This document shows positions 46,613-58,122 of a DNA stretch of 64,000 nucleotides, piece after piece (the first letter of the stretch is position 1; each line of letters opens with the position of its first letter). The DNA is taken from the NCBI GenBank assembly GCA_029721435.1, contig CM056573.1, positions 49,884,501 to 49,948,500 on the forward strand, in the 5' to 3' direction. The notes under the pieces are model-generated. The model was not told the DNA's origin, did not search any database, and saw only the letters and a list, made by a program, of their open reading frames with translations. A program made the position numbers and the translations under genes. Source of the stretch: Gymnothorax reevesii. Lineage: Eukaryota; Chordata; Actinopteri; Anguilliformes; Muraenidae.

Positions 46613-46870
46613 TCAGAAATCATTGTGCACGTTTCGAGAGAGGCTAGCAAACATGCAGTTCCCTAAACCACATAGCAATGGGACAAGTTTTGATGACTTT
46701 GATGGGCTTACCGTGATGTTTGGATGGCTGGAGGAACATTCGGGTGCGTAAAAGCGTACATCCAGTAAAGGCGCTTCAGAGCTAAAGCCAAAAAGGGTGT
46801 TCTGATCTGGAATTCTTTCCAGTAGGGCAAAAACCAAATCACATCGTTTTAGAATAGCAATGATCACAAA
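46613..46870 (+). repeat. diverged relative of the 26.2/47.1-kb repeat
   Basis: The segment with CTAAACCACATAGCAATGGG and ACAAGTTTTGATGACTTTG parallels 26370-26415 (TTAAGCCACATAACAATAGG, AAAAGCTTTAATGACTTTG) in the same orientation. It is therefore opposite to the nearby copy at 47125-47770. Confidence 0.45.
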
Positions 46871-47124
46871 AATTCTCCTTAACTAGCGTCAGCTAGATTG
46901 GAAAATGGCTATCTTAATAATCTGAAGAGTAACGTAATGCGCGATAGCATGCAAAACAAGAGAATTCACATAAAACTTGCTACGATATAGGAAGGCTTAG
47001 GCTCAAACTCTGTTTGCTCTTCAGGCAAAATAAGCTGGTAATCAATGTTGAAAGAGATTGCGTGCGATGGCGTTGAAAGCGACAAATCAGAGCAATTAAA
47101 ACTTCTCCAGTAGACCTTATAACC

Positions 47125-47770
47125 ACTGTAGATTCACTAGCCAGCTAGCTATACCTAAGCAATTGCTTTTTTTTATTAACCAGCAAACTAGTTAACATCC
47201 CTAAAATGTTGAAGTTTAGTTGGGTCGCACAAAACTGCCGCGAAACCTCAGATAAGTTCATGCCTATTGCAGCTAAAGTTAGAGTTTGGGCAAGAAACAA
47301 ATCATATCGCCTTGAGGAGATGATCATTTACAAAGATTTTCTTTAGTTAACGTTAGTTGGCTGACTAGCCAACTAAGTGGATATACAGTATCCAAAGAGC
47401 AACGTTCGCAATGGCTCCGGATGGGTCACATAGCTGAGTCTTCCCATCACGACTAAAGATGATGGAGCGTATCAGAAAGCCTCCTGTGTCCCAAGTGCAT
47501 GCATTCCCTCCCCCAGAAGCTGATTGGTTGTTATGCAAATAAGGAGCATCATTTTCCAGCCAATCCGTCATGAAAACCTCTCCTATTGCTACGTGGCTCA
47601 GGAATTGGCAAGTTCACAGGCCAGTGAGTCAGGATTCATGAAATATCATGAAGATTTTTTGAATCCCATATCTTTGTGGAAGGATTGTTATGATGATTAG
47701 CATTTTGTCAAAACTGCTGAAATTTTATTCGCATTTTGCAATGCAAAACTGCCTAATCTGATCACTGCCT
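47125..47770 (-). repeat. ~640-bp dispersed repeat, copy B (inverted)
   Basis: Inverted counterpart of 26195-26840. Matching blocks include GTAGATTCACTAGC, TGCCGCGAAACCTC, GGCTCCGGATG, AGAAGCTGATTGGTTG and CTGCCTAATCTGATCAC. The pair is about 20 kb apart. Confidence 0.7.
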
Positions 47771-49379
47771 TATGAGTTATTAGAGCTCAAAGGAGGCTGT
47801 GATTTTTAGTGTTCTTGATTTTTGGCCAGTTTTAGAGCCTTGTGAGAAGAAAAGGGTACAAGCTACAGCAGGTACAGCTGACAGCATTCTCATAATCTAC
47901 TGAAAAAGTTAGCCCACAACTCTTGATTTCAAAGCTGTACATTGGAAACACTTGGAGATATTCTTGCTTGAAGTTCCACCAAGAGGCAAGTTTGGTAAAA
48001 TGGAAAAAAATAAATCAAAATTTCCAGGGTCTGTAACTTCAAAACTATTTGTGATCCAGAGCTAATATTTTGGGTTCCTGCATAAATATGGCATAGGAGT
48101 ACCTGTGAAGTTTTTTAGAAGAATCTGAAGGGGTGACCTGGAAGCTACTGGTTGATTTGAGCTGGAATGACCCACATATGTAACTGTTGACTGTAAGATA
48201 GTTGGGCAAGGCACACAATTAAAAAATAAATGGAAAAATCTGGAGATCTTTGCTTGTATCCTGCTGGAGTTAGCCTGATCTGGGGAGAATGTCACAGAGT
48301 TTTTTTTTTTTTAGCTCACTAATATGACATTTACAGTAGTTGCACTAGCCTGAAATATGTGTTAGCTACTGTGGCTATTGACTCCATTTCTTTAGCATCA
48401 TCAGTGATCTGTTAGCACTGTGGCTAATCAGGTCCAAAGACTGTTAGCCACATTTAATCTACATGGTGATATCATGCCGAATGAGTCTTAATTCAATTTT
48501 GGTAGTTTTTCTGGAAATAATCAACAAAATTTAATTTTAATGGAAATGAATTGGACTTTGCCATCTAAATTTTTAGCTCCACTGGTTCCCCCACCTTTGG
48601 AATAATATTTTAGATGAATTAAGGCAGATGTATATAGGCACGACAATGAATAAAAAAGGCAGAAGCTATTTAATGTCCTTGTATATTGCATACGGTATTA
48701 CTTAGCATTACTCAGGCATTACTCAGTTTAGCCTTTCTTCATCTGCCAAGTTAAGATAACACGTTGGCACATTTTTGGAGACATGCTGCATGTAATCCCA
48801 TTCTATGAATTAAGCCAGTCAACTGTGTTTTGTAAAAAATGGGTCAATGGCACCTATCCAGTCTTGTCCATGCAAATTAATTCAGGGAACTGCCCAATAT
48901 CGTGTGACTAGAGTAGTAAAACCTTGGGGAAGATAGGAAATGAGAATTATTCATGAATTTGCAATGCATCATTGGTACTGGCAAAGATAGATCTCTATTT
49001 TTGGTACTGAATATTGCAGGCAATTGATGTATATGATGCATTACAACATGTACAATATTATGCTAGTGGTTAATGGTCTATCAGAGAATTCTGAAGAAAT
49101 ATAAATAAAAAATTCTCATTGTACTCACTGATGATCACAAATCTTCTGGTGTTTTTAAAAATCATTCTTTTTAGGGATCCTTTTGTTCAGATAGCTTGTT
49201 TTTCTTGCCGGCCTTGCGGCAATACAATAGTACAATAAAATGAGCTATACAACTTCCTGCCATAACCAGGAAAATAACAAAACTAAAATTGTTGAAAAGA
49301 ACTGCAATCACTTCTATCCAGTGGTGGCCCGTGAACTGGCAATAGGGGAAGTTCAAACAATCCCTTAAAATCAACAATT
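47771..49379. other. no gene seen
   Basis: Non-coding. A segment ending GAGCTGGAATGACCCA (48160-48175) resembles, in inverted form, the GGGTCATTCCA start at 57716 and is probably an old repeat. A T-run lies at 48300-48312. Confidence 0.35.
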
Positions 49380-49785
49380 GGCCATGACCTGTTTTCAATC
49401 ATTCATTTAAATTTCCATCTGGCCATTTATATCGCATACCCATTACGGCTCCGGACTTCTCACACTTTCCTCAGAGGTTGGAAGCAATGCACAATGGTTT
49501 AAATGTAATAAGATCATTTGAAACGTCTTTATATGATTCCATTGCTCCCAACCCCTCAATGCACAAGGACTTCAATTCCACACAATAATCTCTTACATGC
49601 GCATTGATTGAATAATTACTGACTACAGCAGAAGAACGTAAATATACCACTTAAACTCACAACCGATGCGTGAGAGTTGACAGGTGTCCGTCATTAATGA
49701 AAACTGGCCATATCTGATAATATTTAGAGTTTTCTGAGTTTCTGTAATGGTAATTTAAATGAATGATTGAAAAAGGTTGTGACCT
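49380..49785. mobile_element. ~400-bp MITE with ~37-bp inverted ends
   Basis: The left arm (49380-49417) contains TTTTCAATCATTCATTTAAA and the right arm (49747-49784) contains TTTAAATGAATGATTGAAAA, with matching flanks CATGACC and GGTTGTGACC. Internal sequence includes GGCTCCGGACTTC and CAATGCACAAGG, which recur in diverged form near 27565-27745. It is non-coding. The duplication is not clear, so the superfamily is unassigned. Confidence 0.6.
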
Positions 49786-49794
49786 ATCACAAGT

Positions 49795-50160
49795 TGCAAA
49801 TTACGGTCATTTGAAAGCGCGTCAATGAAGGAAAATAATTGAGAACTGGCCAGGACTAATTGTCATAAAGGCCGTGTCAAAGTCCCTACCAACTCCCAGT
49901 TAAATCTACGCCCCTGTCCGCAACACACCTCGCCGGCATTCTGCAAACTCATAGACCTTGGAACTGATTCTGCGATTGTACAAAATGCTTGAAATGCTGA
50001 TTGATCTGTCGAATAATCCTCACTAAATTTTGGTAAACAATGCACAATGTGCGTGCGGGTGTTCCGCCGATGACGTCTCGCAGCGCGAATCTCGTATTGT
50101 CCTGTTCATTCTCGTTTACTTCTCGCGTCGGAGCTGCTGAGCAGATATCATTTTAAAAGT
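49795..50160. repeat. piece resembling interior of the nested hAT element
   Basis: The stretch AAAGCGCGTCAATGAAGG and AATAATTGAGAACTGG (49815-49850) parallels 39518-39552 (AAAACGCGTCAATAAATG, AATGATTGAGAACTAC) and window positions 70-100. It is an old dispersed sequence shared by several loci. Confidence 0.4.
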
Positions 50161-50284
50161 ATTTTTCTGAGGTAGAGGAAGATTTTTTTTTTGGCAGTTG
50201 CGCTGCAATTTATGAATCTATACTACATATACAAAAGATTGAGCATATTTTTTTAAATTTCAAAATCTGCCTGTATTTCCTCTT

Positions 50285-51085
50285 TAAAGTTGACCTCACG
50301 TGACCTTGAACGGACAAACTTGAGGTCAAGCAAAATGTTACTATTTTCAAAGGTTTCTAGGCTTGAAAATATTGAAGATTGGGAACAGATGTGCATTGAA
50401 CACTTATAGGAAGTCATGTTTGAACTTTAACTTGGTGCCCTTGAACTTGACCTTTGGCGACCTTCAAAGGTCAAACTTGACATAGACAAATTTCAATATA
50501 TTCTATCACCAAAACTATTACAGATAGAGCTTAGGTTTGTATTTTGGTCATATAGGAAGTCTTACATGAACTTTCATTTGGTGGCCTTGAACTTGACCTT
50601 CGGCGACCTTCGGAGGCCAAACTTCACATAGAGAAATTTAAATGATTTCAATCACCAAAACTATTACAGATGGAGCTTGGGTTTGTATTGCGGGCATATA
50701 GGAAGTCATGTATGAAGTTTCATTGGGTGACCTTGAACGTGACCTTCAACGGCCAAACTATACATTGAAATTTCAGTCACTTATAACAGCAAAATCATTA
50801 CAGATTGACTGTAGGTTTGTATTGGAGACGTATAGGACGTCATGTATGAACTTTCATTTGGCGACCTTCATTTTGACTTTCGAAGGTCTAACTTGGCCTA
50901 GAGAAAATTCAATGACTTCTGTTGCTGAAAAGGTCACGGATTGAGCCTAGGTTTGTGTTACTGACAAAGGAAGTCGCATATGAACATTTTGTGACATTCA
51001 GCTTAACTGTTGAGGACATTTGACGGTCAAACTTGACATAATACAATCACAATGACTTGTATTGCCAAAATGGTCACAGATATAC
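50285..51085 (+). repeat. array of ~134-146-bp units with AAGGTCA sites, copy B
   Basis: Units are marked by TAGGAAGTC-type motifs at 50407, 50553, 50699, 50833 and about 50966 (spacings 146, 146, 134 and 133). They contain CCTTGAACTTGACCTT and TTCAAAGGTCAAACTTG. The leader (50289-50400) matches the leader of the array at 29.7 kb. A possible host element with terminal hairpin could not be delimited. Confidence 0.75.
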
Positions 51086-51499
51086 TAATACTAATTTCCA
51101 TCAGTTTTTGATTAAAATGGGTACATACTGCATGAAAAAAGTTTTTCCTGCAGATCATTGAAGATTTTGAGGAAACTTTGATGAAAATCTGGGGTGATTT
51201 CATGTACTTTTGTAACTTGCATATCGCAAATCATCAGTATCTTTTGATAGTGAGAGAACTTGATTCTCTATTGCTAACATTTATCATTCAAAGCTAGAAT
51301 ATGGGTACAAAGAAAATGCAGCAAAAATAGTGCAGATTATTTGCTGCTTTTCCTCAAATCCATTTAAATTTCTGTAACTTGCGTATTGTTAAGTAAGTTA
51401 CAGAAATCTAACAGCTAAATGAAACATCAAGGCATTACTCTCAAACTTGTCCTCACACTGGTGCATACTTAGCCTGTATTCAGCGCACAAAACCACTTG
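51086..51499. other. no gene seen; contains GTAACTTGC motifs
   Basis: Two copies of GTAACTTGC followed by A or G then TAT lie at 51212 and 51374, with an inverted TAAGTTAC at 51393. They belong to a motif set that continues to 52750 (see findings). Confidence 0.4.
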
Positions 51500-52215
51500 A
51501 TACGTTTTCAAATCAGCATTTGAAACACAAAATGCCTTATTTCAGGGTGGAATCCATACAATACATTTTCATTTGAACCTGCTCCAACCATACCAACAGG
51601 GATCGGTGGCGCCGAGAACATGGCTTTCCGAGAACATTCTCTGGTCTGTAATGATGAATGTCTGGTTTCACTGGCTAGTACTACTTTCCCTTTCTTGCTG
51701 GTTTCATGACCGTAACTTCCAGATCCACACAAATGACGGACACAACTTCACCAGGAAATTTCTTGCTATCATATGTTACCAAGGCCCTATCTCCAACCTC
51801 CAAAACCTCAGAACTTCTAGACTCCTCCGTACCGTACACAACAGAATCAGATGGTTCACTTTCAGCAGTTGTAATGAATATTTCAACTGTGATTCCCTTG
51901 CTACAGGTTACAATATGCATCTAATACCTGAAGCATCTTTCACATCTTTCCATGGATTTTGCTTCTTGATACATTGCACTCTTGCACTTCTCTTGTAGAC
52001 CAAATCACGTCATTCAGAGATTTCCTTTCCTTTCTTTATGACAATGAACTCTGCTTCTGCATGAGCTTAATTCCATGAATGTTGTATACATGAAGGAGAT
52101 TGGGAAGATCTTGAGAAGGCCTTGCAAAACCGTCATCCTTGCGCGTGAAGAAACTGATTGGTTTCTGAACAAAAAGGTCTTCATTGACAAATTGCTTGTT
52201 CCATGTTGTAGCATT
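51500..52215 (-). pseudogene. degenerate repeat-family protein gene with a small Tudor-like fold
   Basis: Minus-strand coding remnants are readable through stops and shifts. From 52205 downward one frame reads TWNKQFVNEDLFVQKP, SFFTRKDDGFARPSQDLPNL and LHVYNIHGIKLMQKQ. Further on (51920-51681) comes LEVGDRALVTYDSKKFPGEV followed by DLEVTVMKPA. After two stops it continues with KPDIHHYRPENVL. The VGDRALVTYD...FPGEV part looks like a small barrel (Tudor/SH3-like) as found in many repeated fish proteins of unknown role. Stops near 51680, 51906 and 52052 show it is dead. I cannot name the parent element. Confidence 0.45.
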
Positions 52216-53092
52216 CTAATGACTTCCGAACATTGCTGAATTAAAATTGAAATGACAGAAATCCATTTACAACAGACACTTATTAAAAATATGTCAGGAA
52301 GTTAAGAGAAAGGCACAAAATGTCTTTTATGGTCAAAAATGGAATTTTCTAGCCACCAAATTTAGATTAGTTACTTAAGTAACTTTTTTTTGTAACTTAC
52401 ATTACACAGACATCCTCTGATTACTGGTATTTAATTAAATATTAAGGTACCAACTCTTTGTGTTTTGGAAAGATGTGATATTGAATTTTGATGCAATGTC
52501 AAACAGAGTTTTTGCAATTACGCAAAAGGATTTTGATTTGAGATCGGTTTGAATGTAACTTATGTAACGCTGAAAACTCATCTGTAGCAAAAATTCTGCT
52601 CACAGTGGACACAATTTTTGTGTCCTGTGAAAGAGTAATAACCTAGTTTTAATATGCACATAAAAACAAAAGAGAATCTGTTTTGAATAAAAAGTTGTGA
52701 CCGAAATTGGGTAGAGAGAACCTGTCCAAACTGTAACTTGCATAACGCGAAATGGACCAGGATAGTAGTTTTCCAAAGACATCGTTGAGGCAAAATAACC
52801 GTATCCCATTCCCCACATACCAAATGAGTTGAAAGTTAAAGGAGAATTCCGGTGTGAAATTGACTTGGGTGTATTGAAACATGACAATGAGTACTAACTA
52901 TTGTCGAATACCCCACCTCCATACACACGCAACTTTTCGAAATAAATGGATTTTTAGCCAAAGCTCCAAACAGGCCTCCAATGGTTGTGATCGGGCATCG
53001 CGTTGCTATGCAAAGAAAATGCACCAGTAGTTTATTAAAAAATACTATTTATGCAAACAGTTGCCTCCATCTTGAAAGTAACAATAAGTTGA
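52216..53092. other. no gene seen; GTAACTTRC motifs and a repeat start
   Basis: Three more GTAACTT-type motifs lie at 52392, 52555 and 52733, the last two followed by ACGCTGAAA and ACGCGAAATGG. From 52840, TTAAAGGAGAATTCCGGTGT resembles the start of a common fish MITE, but no matching end was found. Confidence 0.35.
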
Positions 53093-53100
53093 TTGGCAAA

Positions 53101-55033
53101 TAGGCCTGTCACGATAACAAATTTTGCTGGAAGATGAATTGTCCCAAAATTTATTGCGATAAATGATAATTTTGTCGTTTCGGTGCCATTTTTCAAATAT
53201 AATGATATTCTATAAAAATGCTAATTCACCCTTTTTAAAGATCAATGAGCTCCTATGTTTTAGTGATTTCTAGTGCCCTAAGTGTACTAAGAATTCAATA
53301 AAATAAAATAAAAAAGCAGAATTATTATCCATTGTATATTCAAGCCAACAAACTCATGTAATCTTTCATTTCTAAGTCAAGTCAAAATTAGTCACAAGCT
53401 CCAAGCTTGTAAAGAATTTAATCTGCCACTATTGCACTCAAATAAAAGTCAAATTACATTCATTGAATATAGCCAATATATAAATAAAATCATTGACTCC
53501 ACATTCAACTCCAAAATCATATCACAAAATCTCATGAGCATGTGACTTTATAAATTTAGACTACCCTGAATGTGCTGTGTAATAGCAAAAATGAAAAATA
53601 AGAACATAATCACTATAGATACACGCCACTAATAAGTCTTTATACAATCATCTGTAGAGACCATCTATGACTTCTGTGAGTATTTTCAACTTCCAATTAT
53701 TGACTAAAAACACAATCCTGATGGAACTCCTGGAAATATGCATTACATATTACGCATTAGAAATTAACGTAGTGAATAAGCCAAATGACAACGGAAAACA
53801 GTGTCACTAACTAGCCACATTCGGCTATATTCGGTGTCCAGTGACACTCCATTTACATGAAAAAACAAAAGTGAAACTACGAGGAAGGGCTGAAGCACCT
53901 TTAATATTAGCGAACGATACCACTAACTTTAACCTTTACGGCGCGATAGAAAAGTTAGTGGTATCGTTTGCTAATATTGCTAGAGATCATGGATTAGCTG
54001 GGCAGCTGATGAAATAACCATGTTTTAGCTTTGGAGCTTGACGCCCAGCTGCGTTACCACTGATAACCCATGTGTATGCTGTCCACAGTAGCCAATTAAT
54101 TCAGCATTCACTGAAGTCAAAATGTAGGGTGATAATGCTTCATATTAAAGTGTGCGAAAGTGAGGTAGGAAAATAAAGGTCCATCAGGTTTTTTGGCAAG
54201 CTTACGTAATGCAATTTTATGGTTTGACGGGCCATACTGCCACTAATGGGAGCTGGCGAAGGTGCCTCAAAGAGCTAAGACGAGCACCCACTCGCACTCC
54301 CGGGGGTTACTGATACACACTGAACCAACCACGCAACTTACCAGGGGTTTACAGCATTTGTCTCGAAGAGTTACATAAAGGGACACAGCAGTGTTCAGCC
54401 GTCAACCGCTCACGCCGCTGAAACTTTGGCTACAAGACTGCTTCATCCTCGCTCCACTAGCCGAATGGGCTACACAAAATACAGGTATACGGACTATTAA
54501 TTATTATCACTATACTACAAGCTATCTGTCGTCTCGAATATCCGCAATATCTAAGTCGTTTCATTTCCACAGTGTTGAAACTTGCCGCCGCAGCCCCTGC
54601 CCACACAACATGACATTTGACCGGTGTGCCTTACCTGGCTAATTTGAAAATGGAAGTTCTGTAGAATGCATCATGCATAAGATCAATTCAGTTACGGGAA
54701 TGCTAAAAGTCGGAATGCAGTAGATATGAAACCGGATTTTCATGACTGAAAAATCAGTTTTATTTATTTTTTTAATTTTGAAGATGAAGTGGAATTCCGC
54801 GAATTAGCGGAATAAGCACATCCCTGAGACAAAGAGTGAGTGATTGACAAGACGATCACTCCACGGAGGAGTAAGGAACCGCGACTAATCAGTCAACATC
54901 AATGCACTGGAGTTAAACTCTCTTGACATCCTGTGTCTTTGATAAATGAAAATTATCGACCCCAGAAAACTTATCGACCTCATTTTTTGTTATCGTTAGA
55001 TTAATTGATTTATTGATTATTGCGACAGGCCTA
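53101..55033. mobile_element. hAT element, 1933 bp, perfect 8-bp duplication
   Basis: Perfect flanking repeats TTGGCAAA lie at 53093-53100 and 55034-55041. The ends read TAGGCCTGTCACGATAA at the left and, inverted, TAGGCCTGTCGCAATAA at the right, each followed by AT-rich subterminal sequence with TTATCGT or CGATAA motifs. An 83-codon frame (54391-54642) shows no transposase motif, so the element looks non-autonomous. It contains an internal hairpin (53903-53978). Confidence 0.9.
53903..53978. repeat. 28-bp stem hairpin inside the hAT element
   Basis: Arms 53903-53930 and 53951-53978 contain ATACCACTAACTTT and its complement, with one mismatch over 28 bp and a 20-bp loop rich in CG (TTACGGCGCGATAG). 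On RNA this would form a stable stem. Confidence 0.8.
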
Positions 55034-55041
55034 TTGGCAAA

Positions 55042-57351
55042 TGGTAAGTTGTCCTGCTTCCCTGATTTAAATTATAATTTTTTTTTTTTTTAATAATTTT
55101 TTCATTGTTTTATGTTAGCTACAATTGTAAAAGCCATCTCGTGGCTTTTGCCTTTATAGTCCGTTTCCCCTGGTGTCTAACAAAACTACTGGATGCACTG
55201 ATATTCCCAGAGAAATGACGCAAAAGCTATTTTACATCAGCAATAAGCAGTCATTTGCTCGTAGATTGATTTGAAATGGCAACATTTATAAAACTTCATG
55301 CCACTACAGTGGGATTATGATAATATACTGATGATAATATTATGAGTATTGCATAATGTACATCAGAGAATCAGGTTGTCGTGATGTATTGCTGAGACGG
55401 AGACTGTAAGTATAAGTTTGCATTATTTCTCATTCTAGGGAATAGATTACATCATATTGGAGGATTTTATCAAGTTTTTATTGCCATATAACTTTCAATT
55501 TGTTTTCTATTATTTTTGGAGAGCAAATGAATGGGCATTATATGAGGCCCACTCATTTCAACTGTCAATAACATTTAAAAATGATAATATGCAGTTCACT
55601 TGCATTCGGTGCAAAAGTTTGTAGCATGCATGAAAACTGCTAGTACAGTAGAATGAGATTGCTTTATTTCATAGTTCACACCAAGCAAAAATCTCTTCGT
55701 GTTTTTTTTTTTTTTTTTTAATCTTTTTGGAGAAGTAGGGGCCAGCTTGTATTTTGCTTCGGATTATTATTTGCACTGAGTAAAACTGTCAGATTTTGCT
55801 GACGTTCTGGAGTATATCTTGCAGGAAGTTGTTTTACCTCCTAGCTCTTCTTCGTTTTTCATTATGTCAGTGCAAAATGACTAGTGTTATTTATCACAAA
55901 TTTTCCTTGTGTTTGTGGCACTTTTTTTGTCCCAAAAATACATGGAAGTAAATTTTCTTTTGGAATGATAGCAATTTCTTGCTTCATTGAAATCAGTTTT
56001 CCAGTCTTGGTGATGCTCAAATCCTTAGTTATATAGCTTTGCATTGAGGTCATGCACAGTTGGCAAGGATGGGCTTGATTTTGCAGCTGCGCAAAGGGGC
56101 TACGGAGGGCATGAATTGCAGATTATTTTCTGACATCTAACATTATGTCTGGTTAGGGTTTATTCTAAAGTTGTTTTTCAAAATAAGACTTGGAACACTT
56201 TAGTTGTAAATCTCTTTTATGTGACAAAGAAAACCAAACCATCGAAGATGAGATCAGAGTATGGCATGTTCTTGGTGCGTGCTTTTTAAAAAAATTTTTA
56301 TTGCCGGCTAATTTGGCCTTCTTATTGCAGCGGCATGGAGTCTTGTTAATTTTGTGAAAAGTTTAATAAGTCTGATTCTGTTGCAGAGATGACACATTTT
56401 GTCTAGTTTTAAAATAAGTCTGATCGTGTCGCAGAGATGACACATTTTGTCTCAAATACTGCGGATTGGATCACATTCTGACGTGGTCCTTGGGTTTATT
56501 TGCCCGTTTAGGGTTTGATACTGACCATGGCGTGTCAGATTTATTAATTGTTTGCCAAATATCTTTTTTGCCAAACCTGAACTATTTGGCTCCTATGGGA
56601 GGCAACCGACAATGTTAACGTTACCAAATTATGAACAGCTAAGGCGGTGCTTATTTTAAAACAAGTGGAATGAAGAATACAATTGGACTGTGTCTAATCA
56701 TGTTAGGGCAGGACCTTTTCTGCAATACTGAGTGGTGTTTTGAGTGGTCCAAAGTGAGTAAAGCCTGATAAATTTGCCTTTGTCTTCCTGCATTAATGCG
56801 CAAAGTTTGGGGTTTTCATATTGGTCTTCAAGCTTTAAAAGTGCACTTGGCCAAGAAAAAATCACTTTTCTACTCCATGTGTGACCGTCTTAGTTCACAT
56901 AATGTGTACCATGTGGCCCAAGGTGTTTTAATCCTTTACCATGAACTGAAATGACTTTTTTGTTACCACATTTGGAATGGGAAATACATTTGGGCAGGTT
57001 GGATATTTTACTAGGTAAAAAGTTCTGGACCCCTACTGCTACATTGAGCTGCACTTTGAATGGGATAAAGTGGGCGTCCATCAAGTCTGGAGCTGTTCAA
57101 AAGGAGCATGGTTTTTCATTTACTAAGACAGGCATGAGTCATTTCATTTATGATCATTTTATAATGTGTGTCACTTATTGCCCATGACAAATTAAGCCTT
57201 TTTGAATTGGCTGGAAAAATAAGCAAAAAAAAAATGTAAGGACCAATAATTCTTGAAAATTCACTGCAAATGAAATATAAACTTCAGCCTTGTATGAATC
57301 ATGGTAGCCTAGTAAAGGAAATTTAGTTTGAAATGGCCTTTATTGTCATTT
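55042..57351. other. no gene seen; one short tandem duplication
   Basis: AT-rich non-coding sequence. At 56361-56452 there are two direct copies of about 45 bp, each with AATAAGTCTGAT and GCAGAGATGACACATTTTGT. T-runs lie near 55078 and 55700. Confidence 0.4.
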
Positions 57352-57716
57352 TTTTCCCCCCGCCACAAAGTGGATCGGGGGATATTGGAATGGCGCCTGT
57401 CCGTCCGTCCGTCCGTCCAGGTTCAATGGGGACAAGTTTTCTCAGAATCTATTGCACCTACGTGAATGAAATTTTGTATGTGACCAATACTGATGACCCT
57501 ATTGAATGAGATCGACTACTGATTCCGAGAAATTCAGTTTTACAGAGTTATGGCCCTTGTTTCTGTTCGTCGACTTGGTGTATGGGATTTGCAAAGGTTT
57601 CTCTGCAAGTATTGTACGTTCGTGGGTGAAATTTTGTCTGTGGCCAGTAGTAATGACGCTATTGCATGAGTTTGACTATTTATTCCAAGAATTTTTTATT
57701 TTTTTTTTTTAAAGGG
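57352..57716 (-). mobile_element. HINE-like element, CCCCCGCC family
   Basis: The terminal hairpin CCCCCG-CCAC-AAA-GTGG-AT-CGGGGG (57357-57381) is followed by a run of GTCC units (about 57399-57419) and internal sequence matching, in reverse, the element at 127-342 (GACAAGTTTTCTCAGAAT). Two similar segments about 160-170 bp apart (ACGTGAATGAAATTTTGT and TCGTGGGTGAAATTTTGT) look like a degenerate internal tandem pair. The other end is not clear. Confidence 0.5.
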
Positions 57717-57884
57717 GTCATTCCATATGAAATCACCCAAGCTCCCATCTTGATGGTCTCAGAAATGCTTCATTTGGTAATATTTTGTTGCCTGTGATGA
57801 GCAAATTAAATTGCAGGTGGTTTCAAGTTGATATCTCGTTCCGTTACCATTTTATGGGCCCCCGAAAAAGGGGGTGTGGCCCAC
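57717..57884. repeat. piece of a GGGGTCATTCCA repeat
   Basis: It starts just after GGGGTCATTCCATATGAAAT. The same GTCATTCCA-type block occurs inverted at 48165. The piece ends abruptly at the Tc1 fragment junction, beside GGGGGTGTGGCCCACG. Confidence 0.35.
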
Positions 57885-58122
57885 GCTTGCATCATGGCAC
57901 GAGGAAGTCGCACCCGGTATTGAAGTGTGAAGGTCACAATTGGTTAGACGTCAGACAAGTGCTTCATGACGCATGAAAATGACATTTTTCGTTTTGAGTG
58001 ACGTTGGCACTGAAAAGTCAGTGTTTCTCCTGTTAAATAAACATATTGATTGCATTGAGATCTTTGCGTGTCATTTATAACATACACATAAATGGTGTCA
58101 CAGAAACTTTTGTTGCTGAGTA
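57885..58122 (+). mobile_element. 3' end fragment of the intact Tc1 family
   Basis: These 238 bp correspond to 11496-11733 with no gaps and only three base differences. They cover the last codons of the transposase, the AATAAA signal and the complete right terminal repeat, followed by TA. The left part of the element is absent, and the 5' junction is abrupt. The copy is non-functional. Confidence 0.95.
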
